The notes beneath the pieces are model-generated. The model was given only the letters and a program-made list of their open reading frames with translations, did no database searches and was not told where the DNA came from. A program made the translations under genes and the position numbers. From an uncultured Clostridia bacterium (GTDB taxonomy: Bacteria; Bacillota; Clostridia; TANB77; CAG-508), in contig CAKPPL010000026.1 in NCBI GenBank assembly GCA_934177555.1, forward strand, positions 1 to 14,230: a stretch of DNA of 14,230 nt. Direction: 5' to 3'. Of this stretch, positions 1 to 6,352 are shown piece after piece. Each line of letters begins with the position of its first letter. Position 1 is the stretch's first letter.

Positions 1-100
1 TTGCTTTTTTGTTAACTTCGAAAGTGTATTTTCCTGATTGCATTTCATCATTACTTTTTTCAGTTATTACTGGTCTAATTATTATTTCTTCTGGTAACAT
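1..100 (-). CDS. rplW: 50S ribosomal protein L23, 5' part (runs off window)
   Basis: L23 is a 23S rRNA-binding protein at the exit of the ribosomal tunnel, where trigger factor and SRP dock. Only the first 33 codons are present. The reading starts MLPEEIIIRPVITEKS and continues with a GKYTFEV stretch, the usual N-terminal L23 signature (RPxxTEKS, then YTFxV). The ATG at 98-100 overlaps the rplD stop codon by one base (TAATG), which implies translational coupling. Position after rpsJ, rplC and rplD is the standard S10 operon order, so rplB would be expected next, outside the window. The gene is truncated by the window edge, not broken. Confidence 0.95.
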   Translation of the reverse strand, partial: MLPEEIIIRPVITEKSNDEMQSGKYTFEVNKKA

Positions 101-723
101 TAGGCATACACCTCCTCTAATTTCTTAACAGTATCTAATGGTAATACTAATTTATTGCAGTTTAATAAATCAAATACATTTATCATATTTAAGTTAATTG
201 TTTTAACTCCTTCTATATTTCTACTTGATAAGTAAACATTTTCATTTTTTTCTGCTGTTATGATTAATGTTTTTCCTTCAATTTTTAAATCTGTTAATGC
301 TTTTACCATTATTTTTGTTTTTGGTTCTTTAACTTCTAATTTATCAACAACTGTTAATTCATTATCTAATACTTTTGCACTTAATAATGATCTTATTGCA
401 AGTTGTTTTTCTTTTTTGTTAACTCTATATTTATATGAACGTGGTTTTGGTCCTAAAGCTATACCACCTTTTATCCATTGTGGAGCACGTATACTACCTT
501 GTCTTGCTCTACCTGTTCCTTTTTGTCTCCATGGTTTTCTTCCACCACCACGAACTTCTGCTCTTGTTTTTGTACTTTGTGTACCTTGTCTTTGATTAGC
601 TAAGTAGTTTACTAATACACTGTGAACGATATTTTCATTTGGCTCAATACCAAATACAGCTTCATTTAATTCTACATCACTAACTTTTTTACCTTGCATG
701 TTATATACATCTACTTTTGGCAT
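100..723 (-). CDS. rplD: 50S ribosomal protein L4
   Basis: L4 (207 aa, normal length) binds 23S rRNA near the exit tunnel and, in gammaproteobacteria, also represses the S10 operon through the operon's leader RNA. The long basic loop that reaches into the tunnel is clear at about residues 41-97, including RGGGRKPWRQKGTGRARQGS and the following APQW segment. The ATG at 721-723 is preceded by an AAGGAGG-type site nine bases upstream. The gene lies 21 nt after rplC and overlaps the rplW start by one base. Because the operon carries a structured leader, L4 is the natural candidate regulator, but nothing here shows that binding directly. Confidence 0.97.
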   Translation of the reverse strand: MPKVDVYNMQGKKVSDVELNEAVFGIEPNENIVHSVLVNYLANQRQGTQSTKTRAEVRGGGRKPWRQKGTGRARQGSIRAPQWIKGGIALGPKPRSYKYRVNKKEKQLAIRSLLSAKVLDNELTVVDKLEVKEPKTKIMVKALTDLKIEGKTLIITAEKNENVYLSSRNIEGVKTINLNMINVFDLLNCNKLVLPLDTVKKLEEVYA

Positions 724-744
724 TTCGTATTTCCTCCTTTTCTA

Positions 745-1380
745 TTATACTCTTGCTTTTACAGCTGATTTTATTTTTAAGATAGCTCCTTTAGCTCCTG
801 GTACACTACCTTTTACTAATATTACGTTTTTATCCATATCTACTTTTACAACATCTAAGTTTTGTATTGTAACTGTAACATGTCCCATATGTCCTGGAAG
901 TTTTTTACCTTTAAATACTCTACCTGGTGTTGATGTTGGTCCCATTGAACCTGGTCTTCTATGATACATTGATCCATGTCCCATTGGTCCTCTATGTTGA
1001 CCATGTCTTTTTATTACACCTTGGAATCCTTTTCCTTTTGATGTACCTTGTATATCTATTTTTTCACCTTCTACAAAAACATCAGCTTTAAATTCATCTC
1101 CAACTTTGATTCCTTCTATTGAATCTAGTCTGAATTCTCTTAAATGTTTTTTAGGTGCTATATTTGCTTTTGCAAAATGTCCTTTTTCTGGTTTGTTTAA
1201 TTTGTTTTCTTTAACTTCTCCAAATCCTAATTGTACTGCTTCATATCCATCATTTTCTAATGTTTTTACTTGAGCAACTACACATGGACCTGCTTCGATT
1301 ACTGTAACTGGTATTACTACACCATTTTCACCGAATATTTGTGTCATTCCTAGTTTTTTACCTATTAATGCTTTTTTCAT
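745..1380 (-). CDS. rplC: 50S ribosomal protein L3
   Basis: L3 (211 aa, typical for Firmicutes) is an early-assembling 23S rRNA-binding protein that reaches toward the peptidyl transferase centre. The start [16 protein letters not shown] is the family's N-terminal signature. The central extension carries [10 protein letters not shown] (about 112-121), [12 protein letters not shown] (126-137) and RRPGSMG (141-147), followed by [16 protein letters not shown] (151-166). The ATG at 1378-1380 has a GGAGGAAT ribosome site. It follows rpsJ after a 60-nt gap containing a small perfect hairpin (1402-1419). Standard S10-operon member. Confidence 0.97.
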   Translation of the reverse strand: MKKALIGKKLGMTQIFGENGVVIPVTVIEAGPCVVAQVKTLENDGYEAVQLGFGEVKENKLNKPEKGHFAKANIAPKKHLREFRLDSIEGIKVGDEFKADVFVEGEKIDIQGTSKGKGFQGVIKRHGQHRGPMGHGSMYHRRPGSMGPTSTPGRVFKGKKLPGHMGHVTVTIQNLDVVKVDMDKNVILVKGSVPGAKGAILKIKSAVKARV

Positions 1381-1401
1381 TTTTTATTCCTCCTACTATT
1401 G

Positions 1402-1419
1402 GCTGATTATTTTATCAGC
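1402..1419 (-). other. Small intergenic hairpin upstream of rplC
   Basis: In the rpsJ-rplC gap the minus-strand RNA can form a perfect 6-bp stem (GCUGAU with AUCAGC, loop AAAAUA), ending about ten bases before the rplC Shine-Dalgarno site. There is no U-run after it, so it is not an intrinsic terminator. It might affect translation initiation of rplC or transcript processing, but a stem this short can also arise by chance. Confidence 0.35.
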
Positions 1420-1440
1420 TTGGTTTGATTTAATTTGAAA

Positions 1441-1764
1441 CTAATTTTTTATTTCTATATCAACACCTGCTGGTAGTTCTAGTTTCATTAAACTATCCAT
1501 TGTTTTTTGTGTTGGGTAAAGTATATCGATAACTCTTTTATGTGTTCTCATTTCAAATTGTTCTCTTGAGTCTTTGTGTTTGTGTGGAGAACGTAAGATT
1601 GTTACGATTTCTTTTTGTGTTGGTAATGGAATAGGACCTGATACTTTTGCTCCTGTTTTTTTAGCAGTATCTACTATTTTCTCAGCAGACTGATCTAAAA
1701 CTACATGATCATAAGCTTTTAATCTTATTCTAATTTTTTCACTTGATACAACTGAATTTGCCAT
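1441..1764 (-). CDS. rpsJ: 30S ribosomal protein S10
   Basis: S10 (NusE) is a 30S head protein that also takes part in antitermination with NusB and NusG. The diagnostic segments are [10 protein letters not shown] (residues 11-20), SGPIPLPT (42-49) and the tRNA/16S-facing loop [13 protein letters not shown] (59-71). At 107 aa it is about five residues longer than usual, all at the N-terminus (MANSVVSSE before KIRIRLK). The ATG at 1762-1764 is kept because a GAGGAGGG site lies upstream and no better start is available before the conserved block. It is first in the operon, behind a leader of about 235 nt and a perfect promoter. Confidence 0.97.
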   Translation of the reverse strand: MANSVVSSEKIRIRLKAYDHVVLDQSAEKIVDTAKKTGAKVSGPIPLPTQKEIVTILRSPHKHKDSREQFEMRTHKRVIDILYPTQKTMDSLMKLELPAGVDIEIKN

Positions 1765-1800
1765 TGTAATTTTTCCCTCCTCTTAATATTTTTTATTTAA

Positions 1801-2000
1801 AATTACGCGTTGGCAAGTTATAACACATCCTGGTGTTTTGTGATAACCCATTATAAAATCCCAAAAATCGCATGATTATTCTGGGATAAGTGTTCTATTT
1901 TATATAAACTTACCGCCTGGTCTAGCCAAGACATACTCCACTGAAGTTCCCTCCACTGTAATAGTGTAGCCACATTCAGCTTCAACGCTACAATTCATGC
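1801..2000 (-). ncRNA. Structured 5' leader RNA of the S10 ribosomal operon
   Basis: Between the promoter and the rpsJ ribosome site lies a stretch clearly richer in G+C than the surrounding DNA. The ends pair: 1983-1995 (AAUUGUAGCGUUG) with 1801-1812 (CAACGCGUAAUU), 12 base pairs with one bulged A, closing the leader. Inside are 1975-1980 with 1940-1945 (GCUGAA/UUCAGU), a hairpin at 1954-1966 (CACU/AGUG), a hairpin at 1916-1930 (CUUGG/CCAGG), a 7-bp stem 1908-1914 with 1885-1891, a hairpin 1882-1887 with 1858-1863, and a 9-bp hairpin 1839-1847 with 1817-1827 carrying a 2-nt bulge. Ribosomal-protein leaders are common at this operon in bacteria; regulation by L4 or another operon product is an inference. 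Confidence 0.75.
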
Positions 2001-2006
2001 TTAATT

Positions 2007-2035
2007 ATTATATAATTTTTTTCCTTATATGTCAA
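2007..2035 (-). promoter_or_regulatory. Sigma-A promoter of the S10 operon
   Basis: Reading the minus strand, TTGACA (2030-2035) is followed by a 17-base spacer and TATAAT (2007-2012): an exact match to both consensus hexamers at ideal spacing. Transcription should start near 2000-2001, placing the leader RNA immediately downstream. The secF terminator lies just upstream, so this promoter drives the ribosomal genes independently. Confidence 0.93.
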
Positions 2036-2062
2036 TACTTTTAGCAAATTTTTCCGATTTTA

Positions 2063-2092
2063 AAAAATGTAAGCTTATTCGCTTACATTTTT
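2063..2092 (-). terminator. Intrinsic terminator after secF
   Basis: A perfect 12-bp stem (2063-2074 with 2081-2092; core AUGUAAGC/GCUUACAU) with a 6-nt loop is followed by T residues on the minus strand. The secF stop codon (2075-2077) sits in the loop, so the last secF codons form one arm. The stem ends in A/T runs on both sides and may also work in the other direction. It separates the sec operon from the S10 promoter. Confidence 0.88.
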
Positions 2093-2731
2093 ATCTTCTA
2101 ATTTTTCTATTTTATTTATTGTAAATATAACTGAAATTATGTATACAACAGTAAATAATACTGGTGTAAATCTTCCAATTGGAAATCTTATAATTGCCAT
2201 TATACTTAATAATACTAATTCAGATATTATTGGTATCATTATTGTTCTTGTTATTGTATTTACTATTCCTTTTTTGTAATATCTAATTGTTATATATATT
2301 AATACTAATATTGCTGATATAACAAATGGAATTATATATTTTTTATACATATCTTTTATTCTTGTTTCAGGTACTGTTTTTATAGTTGTATTTTCTGATG
2401 TTTGTGAAAATTCATAATTTTCTTTTATTTTACTAATTATTGTATCTTTTTGTTCATCAGATATGTTTTTTGCTCTAATATTTACTAAATCTTGATATAT
2501 TTCAATAACTTCTATCATATTTTCTTTGCCTAAAACTTCATTCGCAATATCTTTTATTTTATCTCTATCAACTTCTTGCTCGACATATATATCAATACTT
2601 TGTGTTTGACTATATTTTAATTCTTTATTAAAACCTTTTGTAGCTATTACTATTATTCCAATTATAATTATTACTATTGCTATTATTGCAATAATGCAAA
2701 GTTTTTTATTTTTGTTTATTAATTGTTTCAT
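2075..2731 (-). CDS. SecF-like protein translocase subunit, truncated and degenerate
   Basis: SecF normally works with SecD to pull exported proteins across the membrane using the proton motive force. This 218-aa product follows a SecD-like gene and has the SecF layout: a membrane segment (11-31), an extracellular domain (about 35-125), then membrane segments at 132-150, 164-182 and 188-205. Typical SecF is about 290-310 aa with six membrane segments, so the last two are missing. The GIDFxGG-like motif after segment 1 and the Asp-containing motif (NDTxxxFDRIRE-like) are absent; FTINKIEKLED stands where the latter would fall. The ATG at 2729-2731 follows an AGGAGG site 10 nt after secD. The call rests on layout and neighbours; the sequence alone is weak evidence. 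Confidence 0.65.
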   Translation of the reverse strand: MKQLINKNKKLCIIAIIAIVIIIIGIIVIATKGFNKELKYSQTQSIDIYVEQEVDRDKIKDIANEVLGKENMIEVIEIYQDLVNIRAKNISDEQKDTIISKIKENYEFSQTSENTTIKTVPETRIKDMYKKYIIPFVISAILVLIYITIRYYKKGIVNTITRTIMIPIISELVLLSIMAIIRFPIGRFTPVLFTVVYIISVIFTINKIEKLEDKNVSE

Positions 2732-2741
2732 TTACTGCCTC

Positions 2742-4079
2742 CTATTTGCTTTCTTTAAGATTTAATAATGTTTTTGTTATTGTTACAGTATAGATTGTTG
2801 TTAATATCAATCCCCAAAACATTATCATTCCAAAACTACTTAAATTTGTCCAACCTGATAAACAGAAAACAATAGTTATTATCATTATTGGTATTAATTT
2901 TATAAACATTTTTTGATATGTAGTATATACGGATTGTTTTACATTGTTTCCATTCTTAATCTCATTTAATATTTTTTGGTTTAAGCTCAAATATAGTCCT
3001 ATTATAATTAGTACTGCTCCAATTCCATCTATTGATATAATTACATTTGTATATCTAATTAGAAGTGAATATATTGCAAGAAATCCTATAAATGCAATAC
3101 TTGATAATAATCCATTCATTTTATATTTTAGAATAATAACAAATAATATTACTAATAGTATTACCCCTACTATTAATACAAAGTATAATATTTGATTTGT
3201 TGTTATATCTGAATATACATATCTATTATTTTCTACTTCGTATTCTACTGGATACTTTCCAGAATCAACTAGCATTGCAAGTTCTGCTGCTTTTGATATA
3301 TTATTATTAACTGATGTTGTATTAGATGTTTCTCCACCTATTTTTATTTTTAGTTTATCTTTTTCTATTTTTTGAATGTCATATTCTGTTCCAGCTATTT
3401 TTAGTACTGTTATTTTTTTAGTTTCTTCTGTTGATTTATCTTCTGTTGATTCGTTCTCATCACTCTTTTGACTATCTTCTATTTTGTCAATTTCATCAGC
3501 TAAAAATTCATAATCTTTTGATAATTCTTCTATTTTAGCTTGTCCTTCTTTTGTAAGTTTTGCTTCTAAATACACTTGATATTTTCCATCTGTGCCAGTT
3601 GTATTATAACTATATTGTGCACTTTCTATCATAGAATCATTTATTAATTCTGTTTCTGTGTCTTTTTCTGTTATTTCTACTGAACTTTTTGCTGTTAAAT
3701 AATATGCATATAAATCTGTATTATCATTTTCAGATAATTCAACTATTATTGTTCCATTTTCTTTATTTAAAGATATTACATAATCTTGTGCTTTTAGATT
3801 TTTTAATCTTTTTTCTATTGTATTTTTTACTATTTCATAATTTTCTTCAGTTAGTATTGATGCATCTTGGTCTTTTTTTGAGTTTCCATCACTATCTTTT
3901 GATGTGCTATCTACTACTTTTAGTTCTATTACTCTTCTTGCTCCAATTTCCTTACTTAATTGATAATCTTTAACTTTGTTTTCCATTCTATTTTGTGTTT
4001 GCATATATATACCTGCAAGTGCTATTAATGATATTAAAATTATTGCTAGTATAATTGTTATTGTTTTTATTTTTTTCAT
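2742..4079 (-). CDS. secD: SecD-like protein translocase subunit, degenerate
   Basis: SecD is the larger half of the SecDF pair that assists late steps of Sec export. The 445-aa product keeps the SecD plan: a first membrane segment (5-25), a large extracellular region (26-295) with RRVIELKV (48-55), the EKRLKNL segment (89-95) and a KAAELAMLVDSGKYPVEYEV stretch (263-282) that matches the P1-end signature, then five membrane segments at about 297-317, 322-341, 347-366, 392-408 and 414-436. Two hallmarks are missing. The LGLDLxGG motif before RRVIEL is SKEIGA, and the GMAVDANVLIFER motif of segment 4 reads GLYLSLNQKILNE (361-373), with Ser for the key Asp. An acidic Ser/Glu/Asp-rich stretch (200-222) interrupts the domain. 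It follows the HD gene by 19 nt. Confidence 0.8.
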   Translation of the reverse strand: MKKIKTITIILAIILISLIALAGIYMQTQNRMENKVKDYQLSKEIGARRVIELKVVDSTSKDSDGNSKKDQDASILTEENYEIVKNTIEKRLKNLKAQDYVISLNKENGTIIVELSENDNTDLYAYYLTAKSSVEITEKDTETELINDSMIESAQYSYNTTGTDGKYQVYLEAKLTKEGQAKIEELSKDYEFLADEIDKIEDSQKSDENESTEDKSTEETKKITVLKIAGTEYDIQKIEKDKLKIKIGGETSNTTSVNNNISKAAELAMLVDSGKYPVEYEVENNRYVYSDITTNQILYFVLIVGVILLVILFVIILKYKMNGLLSSIAFIGFLAIYSLLIRYTNVIISIDGIGAVLIIIGLYLSLNQKILNEIKNGNNVKQSVYTTYQKMFIKLIPIMIITIVFCLSGWTNLSSFGMIMFWGLILTTIYTVTITKTLLNLKESK

Positions 4080-4098
4080 TTTCTACTTCCTTCCTCTT

Positions 4099-4758
4099 TT
4101 ATAAAAGTTTTGTTCCATTTATTACTAATTCAAACCATATATTTAAGTATTTAGCAGCATATTTACTCATCATAGTTCTATCCATAAATATTTGAAAATA
4201 GTCTAAAACTGGACATATTTGTGTATCTATTGTTAAATTTAATATTACTTTTCTTTCTTTTTCTTCTATATCTATTTCTGCATTTGTTACTGCATAGTTT
4301 ACTCTATCATGTATATCAAATGTTGACATATTAGTTTTTATTACTCTATCTCTATGTACATCAGATTTATCTGCTAATATTAATGCTGCAGATATGTCAC
4401 TTACTGCTGTACCTGTTTTTTCATCATGATTTCCTATTGCCATTACAATTTCAGTTCTATCTTCTGCTGGCATTCCCATTTCTTTTAGAATGTTATATGC
4501 TAATATTGCACCACTGTGTGCATGATCTACCCTGTTGACACAATTTCCTATATCATGCAAATATCCAGCTATTTTGCCTAATTCTACTGTTTTTTCATCA
4601 AATCCTAATTTTGTTAATATCTCTCCTGTTCTTTTTGATACTATACCTATATGTCTATTTGAATGCTCTGTATATCCTAATGCTTTTAATTGCTTTTGAG
4701 AAGCATGTACAAATGCTTGAACTTCTTCATTTTCCATAACATCTTCTAATGTAATCAT
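4099..4758 (-). CDS. HD-domain phosphohydrolase
   Basis: HD proteins are metal-dependent phosphohydrolases acting on nucleotides or other phosphoesters; this one's substrate is unknown. The 219-aa product has the metal-binding pattern in order: H36 (in EHSNRH), H68-D69 in YLHDIGN, H79/H81 (DHAHSG), H111-D112 (GNHDEK) and D130 (LADKSD). After about residue 150 comes a C-terminal part I do not recognise (DIEEKERKVILNLTID and onward). There is no signal peptide or membrane segment, so it is cytosolic. The ATG at 4756-4758 follows a strong AAGGAGG site. It begins a promoter-driven unit with secD and secF; as I recall, a similar HD gene precedes secD in other Clostridia. Confidence 0.82.
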   Translation of the reverse strand: MITLEDVMENEEVQAFVHASQKQLKALGYTEHSNRHIGIVSKRTGEILTKLGFDEKTVELGKIAGYLHDIGNCVNRVDHAHSGAILAYNILKEMGMPAEDRTEIVMAIGNHDEKTGTAVSDISAALILADKSDVHRDRVIKTNMSTFDIHDRVNYAVTNAEIDIEEKERKVILNLTIDTQICPVLDYFQIFMDRTMMSKYAAKYLNIWFELVINGTKLL

Positions 4759-4780
4759 TTTTGCCTCCTTGCCTTTATAG

Positions 4781-4809
4781 ATTTTACATTAATTTTTGGA
4801 AAATATCAA
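4781..4809 (-). promoter_or_regulatory. Probable sigma-A promoter of the HD-secD-secF unit
   Basis: On the minus strand TTGATA (4804-4809), a 17-base spacer and TAAAAT (4781-4786) lie in the 73-nt gap before the HD gene. Each hexamer matches consensus at five of six positions. Transcription would start around 4774, just ahead of the ribosome site. Confidence 0.65.
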
Positions 4810-4831
4810 CTGTTTTTTCATATTTTTTCCA

Positions 4832-5206
4832 TTATTTATTTACACCTATTATTCCACCAAACATTCCACATATCATTCCTGAAACTATTATTATTACTGA
4901 TTGAATTGTGAATGTGAAGTTTTGGTTTATAATACTTGATATAATATATATACTTATCAAATATATTCCACCTATTATTGCACCATTTAGCAATCCATTT
5001 TTCTTTAATTTTAAGTTTCCTATTGAACTTCCTATAAATATACTTATTGCTGTAATTACTATTATACATGGATTTATTATTTTTTCACTTATATTTGTAT
5101 ATGTTAATACAAGTGATAATATTATTAAAAATACTAATGTACTAATAATTGATATTATTACTCCTTTTATTATATTTATTGAATTTTTTGAAATCTTCTC
5201 TTCCAT
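4832..5206 (-). CDS. TIGR04086-like small membrane protein
   Basis: This 124-aa hydrophobic protein has four predicted membrane segments (about 13-35, 43-63, 71-91 and 97-120), a short Lys-rich loop (LKLKKNG, 65-71) and Gly-rich helices (GAIIGGIY, 75-82; GMICGMFGGIIG, 109-120). Length, four-helix layout, the K-x-G-LLNGAIIGG pattern and position upstream of secDF fit the uncharacterised Clostridial family TIGR04086; I recognise this by pattern, not by search. Function is unknown. An AAAGG site lies about twelve bases before the ATG (5204-5206), rather far. A TATAAT at 5235-5240 could be its -10 box, but no convincing -35 is visible. It may instead depend on readthrough from the rhodanese gene. 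Confidence 0.7.
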   Translation of the reverse strand: MEEKISKNSINIIKGVIISIISTLVFLIILSLVLTYTNISEKIINPCIIVITAISIFIGSSIGNLKLKKNGLLNGAIIGGIYLISIYIISSIINQNFTFTIQSVIIIVSGMICGMFGGIIGVNK

Positions 5207-5252
5207 AATTTAATTTTTCCTTTCTCTTTTTATTATTATATGGAAAAGAAAA

Positions 5253-5283
5253 AGATAATAGAACTTTTTATTGTCTATTATCT
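5253..5283 (-). terminator. Intrinsic terminator after the rhodanese gene
   Basis: A 9-bp perfect stem (AGATAATAG, 5253-5261, with CTATTATCT, 5275-5283) is followed on the minus strand by a U-rich tract (TTTTCTTTT). It starts six bases after the rhodanese stop codon. The stem is AT-rich, so termination may be incomplete. Confidence 0.7.
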
Positions 5284-5289
5284 TCTTTT

Positions 5290-5619
5290 TTATATATTTT
5301 GTAATGATTCTAATCCTCCATATAAACTATATACATTTGTATATCCCATTTGTCTCATTCTTATATATGTGTTTCTACTTCTTGTACCATATTCACAATA
5401 TATTACTATTAATTGATTCTTTTTTGGTATTTCATTTTGTACTCTTCTTGTTATTTCATATTCTGGTATATTTATTGCTCCTTGTAAATGCCCTTCATTA
5501 TATTCTTGTTTACTTCTTACATCTATTAGTATTGCTCCTTGCTTTATTTTATCTTGCAATTCTTCTATATTTATATCTCCATTTTGCATACCTCTACAAT
5601 GTGTTTTTCTGCAGAACAT
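5290..5619 (-). CDS. Single-domain rhodanese (sulfurtransferase-like) protein
   Basis: Rhodanese domains carry persulfide sulfur on an active-site cysteine. This 109-aa protein is one complete domain: LIDVRSKQEYNEGHLQGAINIP (31-52, described by its DVR and GHLxGAINIP elements), then the catalytic loop C75-EYGTR, and the closing GYTNVYSLYGGL (92-103). The six-residue loop with Gly and Arg is typical of sulfurtransferases, unlike the longer loop of Cdc25 phosphatases. The N-terminus is unusual, with C3, H7 and C8 before the domain. The ATG at 5617-5619 is supported by a GGGGGAT site at correct spacing; the Met at residue 11 has none. It is a single-gene unit with its own promoter and terminator. 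The sulfur acceptor is unknown. Confidence 0.88.
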   Translation of the reverse strand: MFCRKTHCRGMQNGDINIEELQDKIKQGAILIDVRSKQEYNEGHLQGAINIPEYEITRRVQNEIPKKNQLIVIYCEYGTRSRNTYIRMRQMGYTNVYSLYGGLESLQNI

Positions 5620-5636
5620 TTTTATCCCCCTTAAAT

Positions 5637-5665
5637 ATTATATTCATTTTGTGACTTTTTGTGAC
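5637..5665 (-). promoter_or_regulatory. Promoter of the rhodanese gene with tandem TGTGAC repeats
   Basis: TATAAT (5637-5642 on the minus strand) is preceded at 17 bases by GTCACA (5660-5665), a four-of-six match to the -35 consensus. The -35 region lies within a direct repeat: plus-strand TTTTGTGACTT occurs at 5647-5657 and again at 5657-5667, a 10-base period. The repeat could bind a regulator on one face of the helix; no known regulator is identified. Confidence 0.55.
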
Positions 5666-5722
5666 TTCTATTGTTTTATTTATTTGCATTTGATACCATA
5701 TTTTTATAAAGGTGGATTTTTT

Positions 5723-6337
5723 ATGAAAAACTGTTTAAAACTGTTATTAATTTTTATTATGTCATTTATTATCATTTATCTACTTTTAACTTTATCTTTA
5801 TTTTTTAAATATTGCAAATTAAATAATTTATATCTATTTACAAATGATACTTCTGATAAAATTATGAATTTAGATAGTACTAAAATTAAAGAACTTGGCG
5901 ATACTATTGCAAATTATAAGAATGTCTTAGATTCAAGTCTTGATAGTTCATATTATGAAAATAACAGCAATTACCATTCAATAGCAGAATATTATGATAC
6001 ACTTGGTCTTTCTGTTCATGATTATATGCAACAAGGTTTAAATTATATATCTACTGCTTATCTTAATTTTTCAATTATATTAGGTATTTCTATAACTATT
6101 GCTTATTTTATTATTAATAGTACGTTAAATACTAATATAAAGTTTTTATGTGGTTATATATGTATTATATTAATTTTTCCTCATATTCTTGCATTTAGTT
6201 ATTCTCATAATTTATTTAATATAATTAAAGCTTATTATAAAACTCCTAATATATTACATTTTTATATACTTTACTCTATTTCATATATCTTAATATATAT
6301 ATTAAATTATAAGAAAACAAATAAAAAAGCGAAATAA
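5723..6337 (+). CDS. Unrecognised membrane protein (only plus-strand gene)
   Basis: The product (204 aa) is not one I can assign. It has an N-terminal membrane segment (about 5-27), a hydrophilic, mostly extracellular region (30-110) rich in Asn, Ser, Asp and Tyr, then three membrane segments (about 112-132, 140-160, 177-196) and a Lys-rich tail. The layout resembles small integral membrane families such as DUF1461/TIGR01906, but I see no motif that proves this. The start is the ATG at 5723, behind an AAAGGTGG site eight bases away; the GTG at 5651 has no such site. The gene is divergent from the rhodanese gene and convergent with the ferredoxin gene. Its TAA lies in the terminator hairpin. 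Codon use matches the AT-rich neighbours. Confidence 0.75.
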   Translation: MKNCLKLLLIFIMSFIIIYLLLTLSLFFKYCKLNNLYLFTNDTSDKIMNLDSTKIKELGDTIANYKNVLDSSLDSSYYENNSNYHSIAEYYDTLGLSVHDYMQQGLNYISTAYLNFSIILGISITIAYFIINSTLNTNIKFLCGYICIILIFPHILAFSYSHNLFNIIKAYYKTPNILHFYILYSISYILIYILNYKKTNKKAK

Positions 6338-6351
6338 AATTTCGCTTTTTT
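6323..6351. terminator. Bidirectional intrinsic terminator between convergent genes
   Basis: A 13-bp perfect stem (6323-6335 with 6339-6351; core GCGAAA/TTTCGC) with a 3-nt loop has A runs on one side and T runs on the other, so it can stop transcription in both directions. It lies between the plus-strand membrane protein, whose stop codon is in it, and the ferredoxin gene, whose stop is two bases away. Confidence 0.92.
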
Positions 6352-6352
6352 A

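Noticed and set aside
260..595. Plus-strand open frames opposite rplD, and similar hydrophobic plus-strand frames opposite most minus-strand genes (for example 3689-3973, 5271-5654, 7140-7385, 8056-8400)
   Set aside because: They are complements of AT-rich, Lys/Glu-rich coding sequence, which read as Leu/Phe/Tyr-rich strings. None has a good ribosome site or family features, and all overlap well-supported genes.
1900..1998. A 32-codon open frame (MNCSVEAECGYT...) beginning at an ATG within a few bases of the predicted S10 transcription start
   Set aside because: It has no ribosome site, its codons lack the A/T third-base bias of every real gene here, and its bases are accounted for by RNA helices. 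It is best read as part of the structured leader, although a leaderless peptide cannot be excluded.
4836..5069. A second minus-strand frame inside the TIGR04086-like gene
   Set aside because: It is rich in Asn, Lys, Tyr and Trp with no motif, starts inside the gene without a ribosome site, and is a frame-shadow of the membrane protein.
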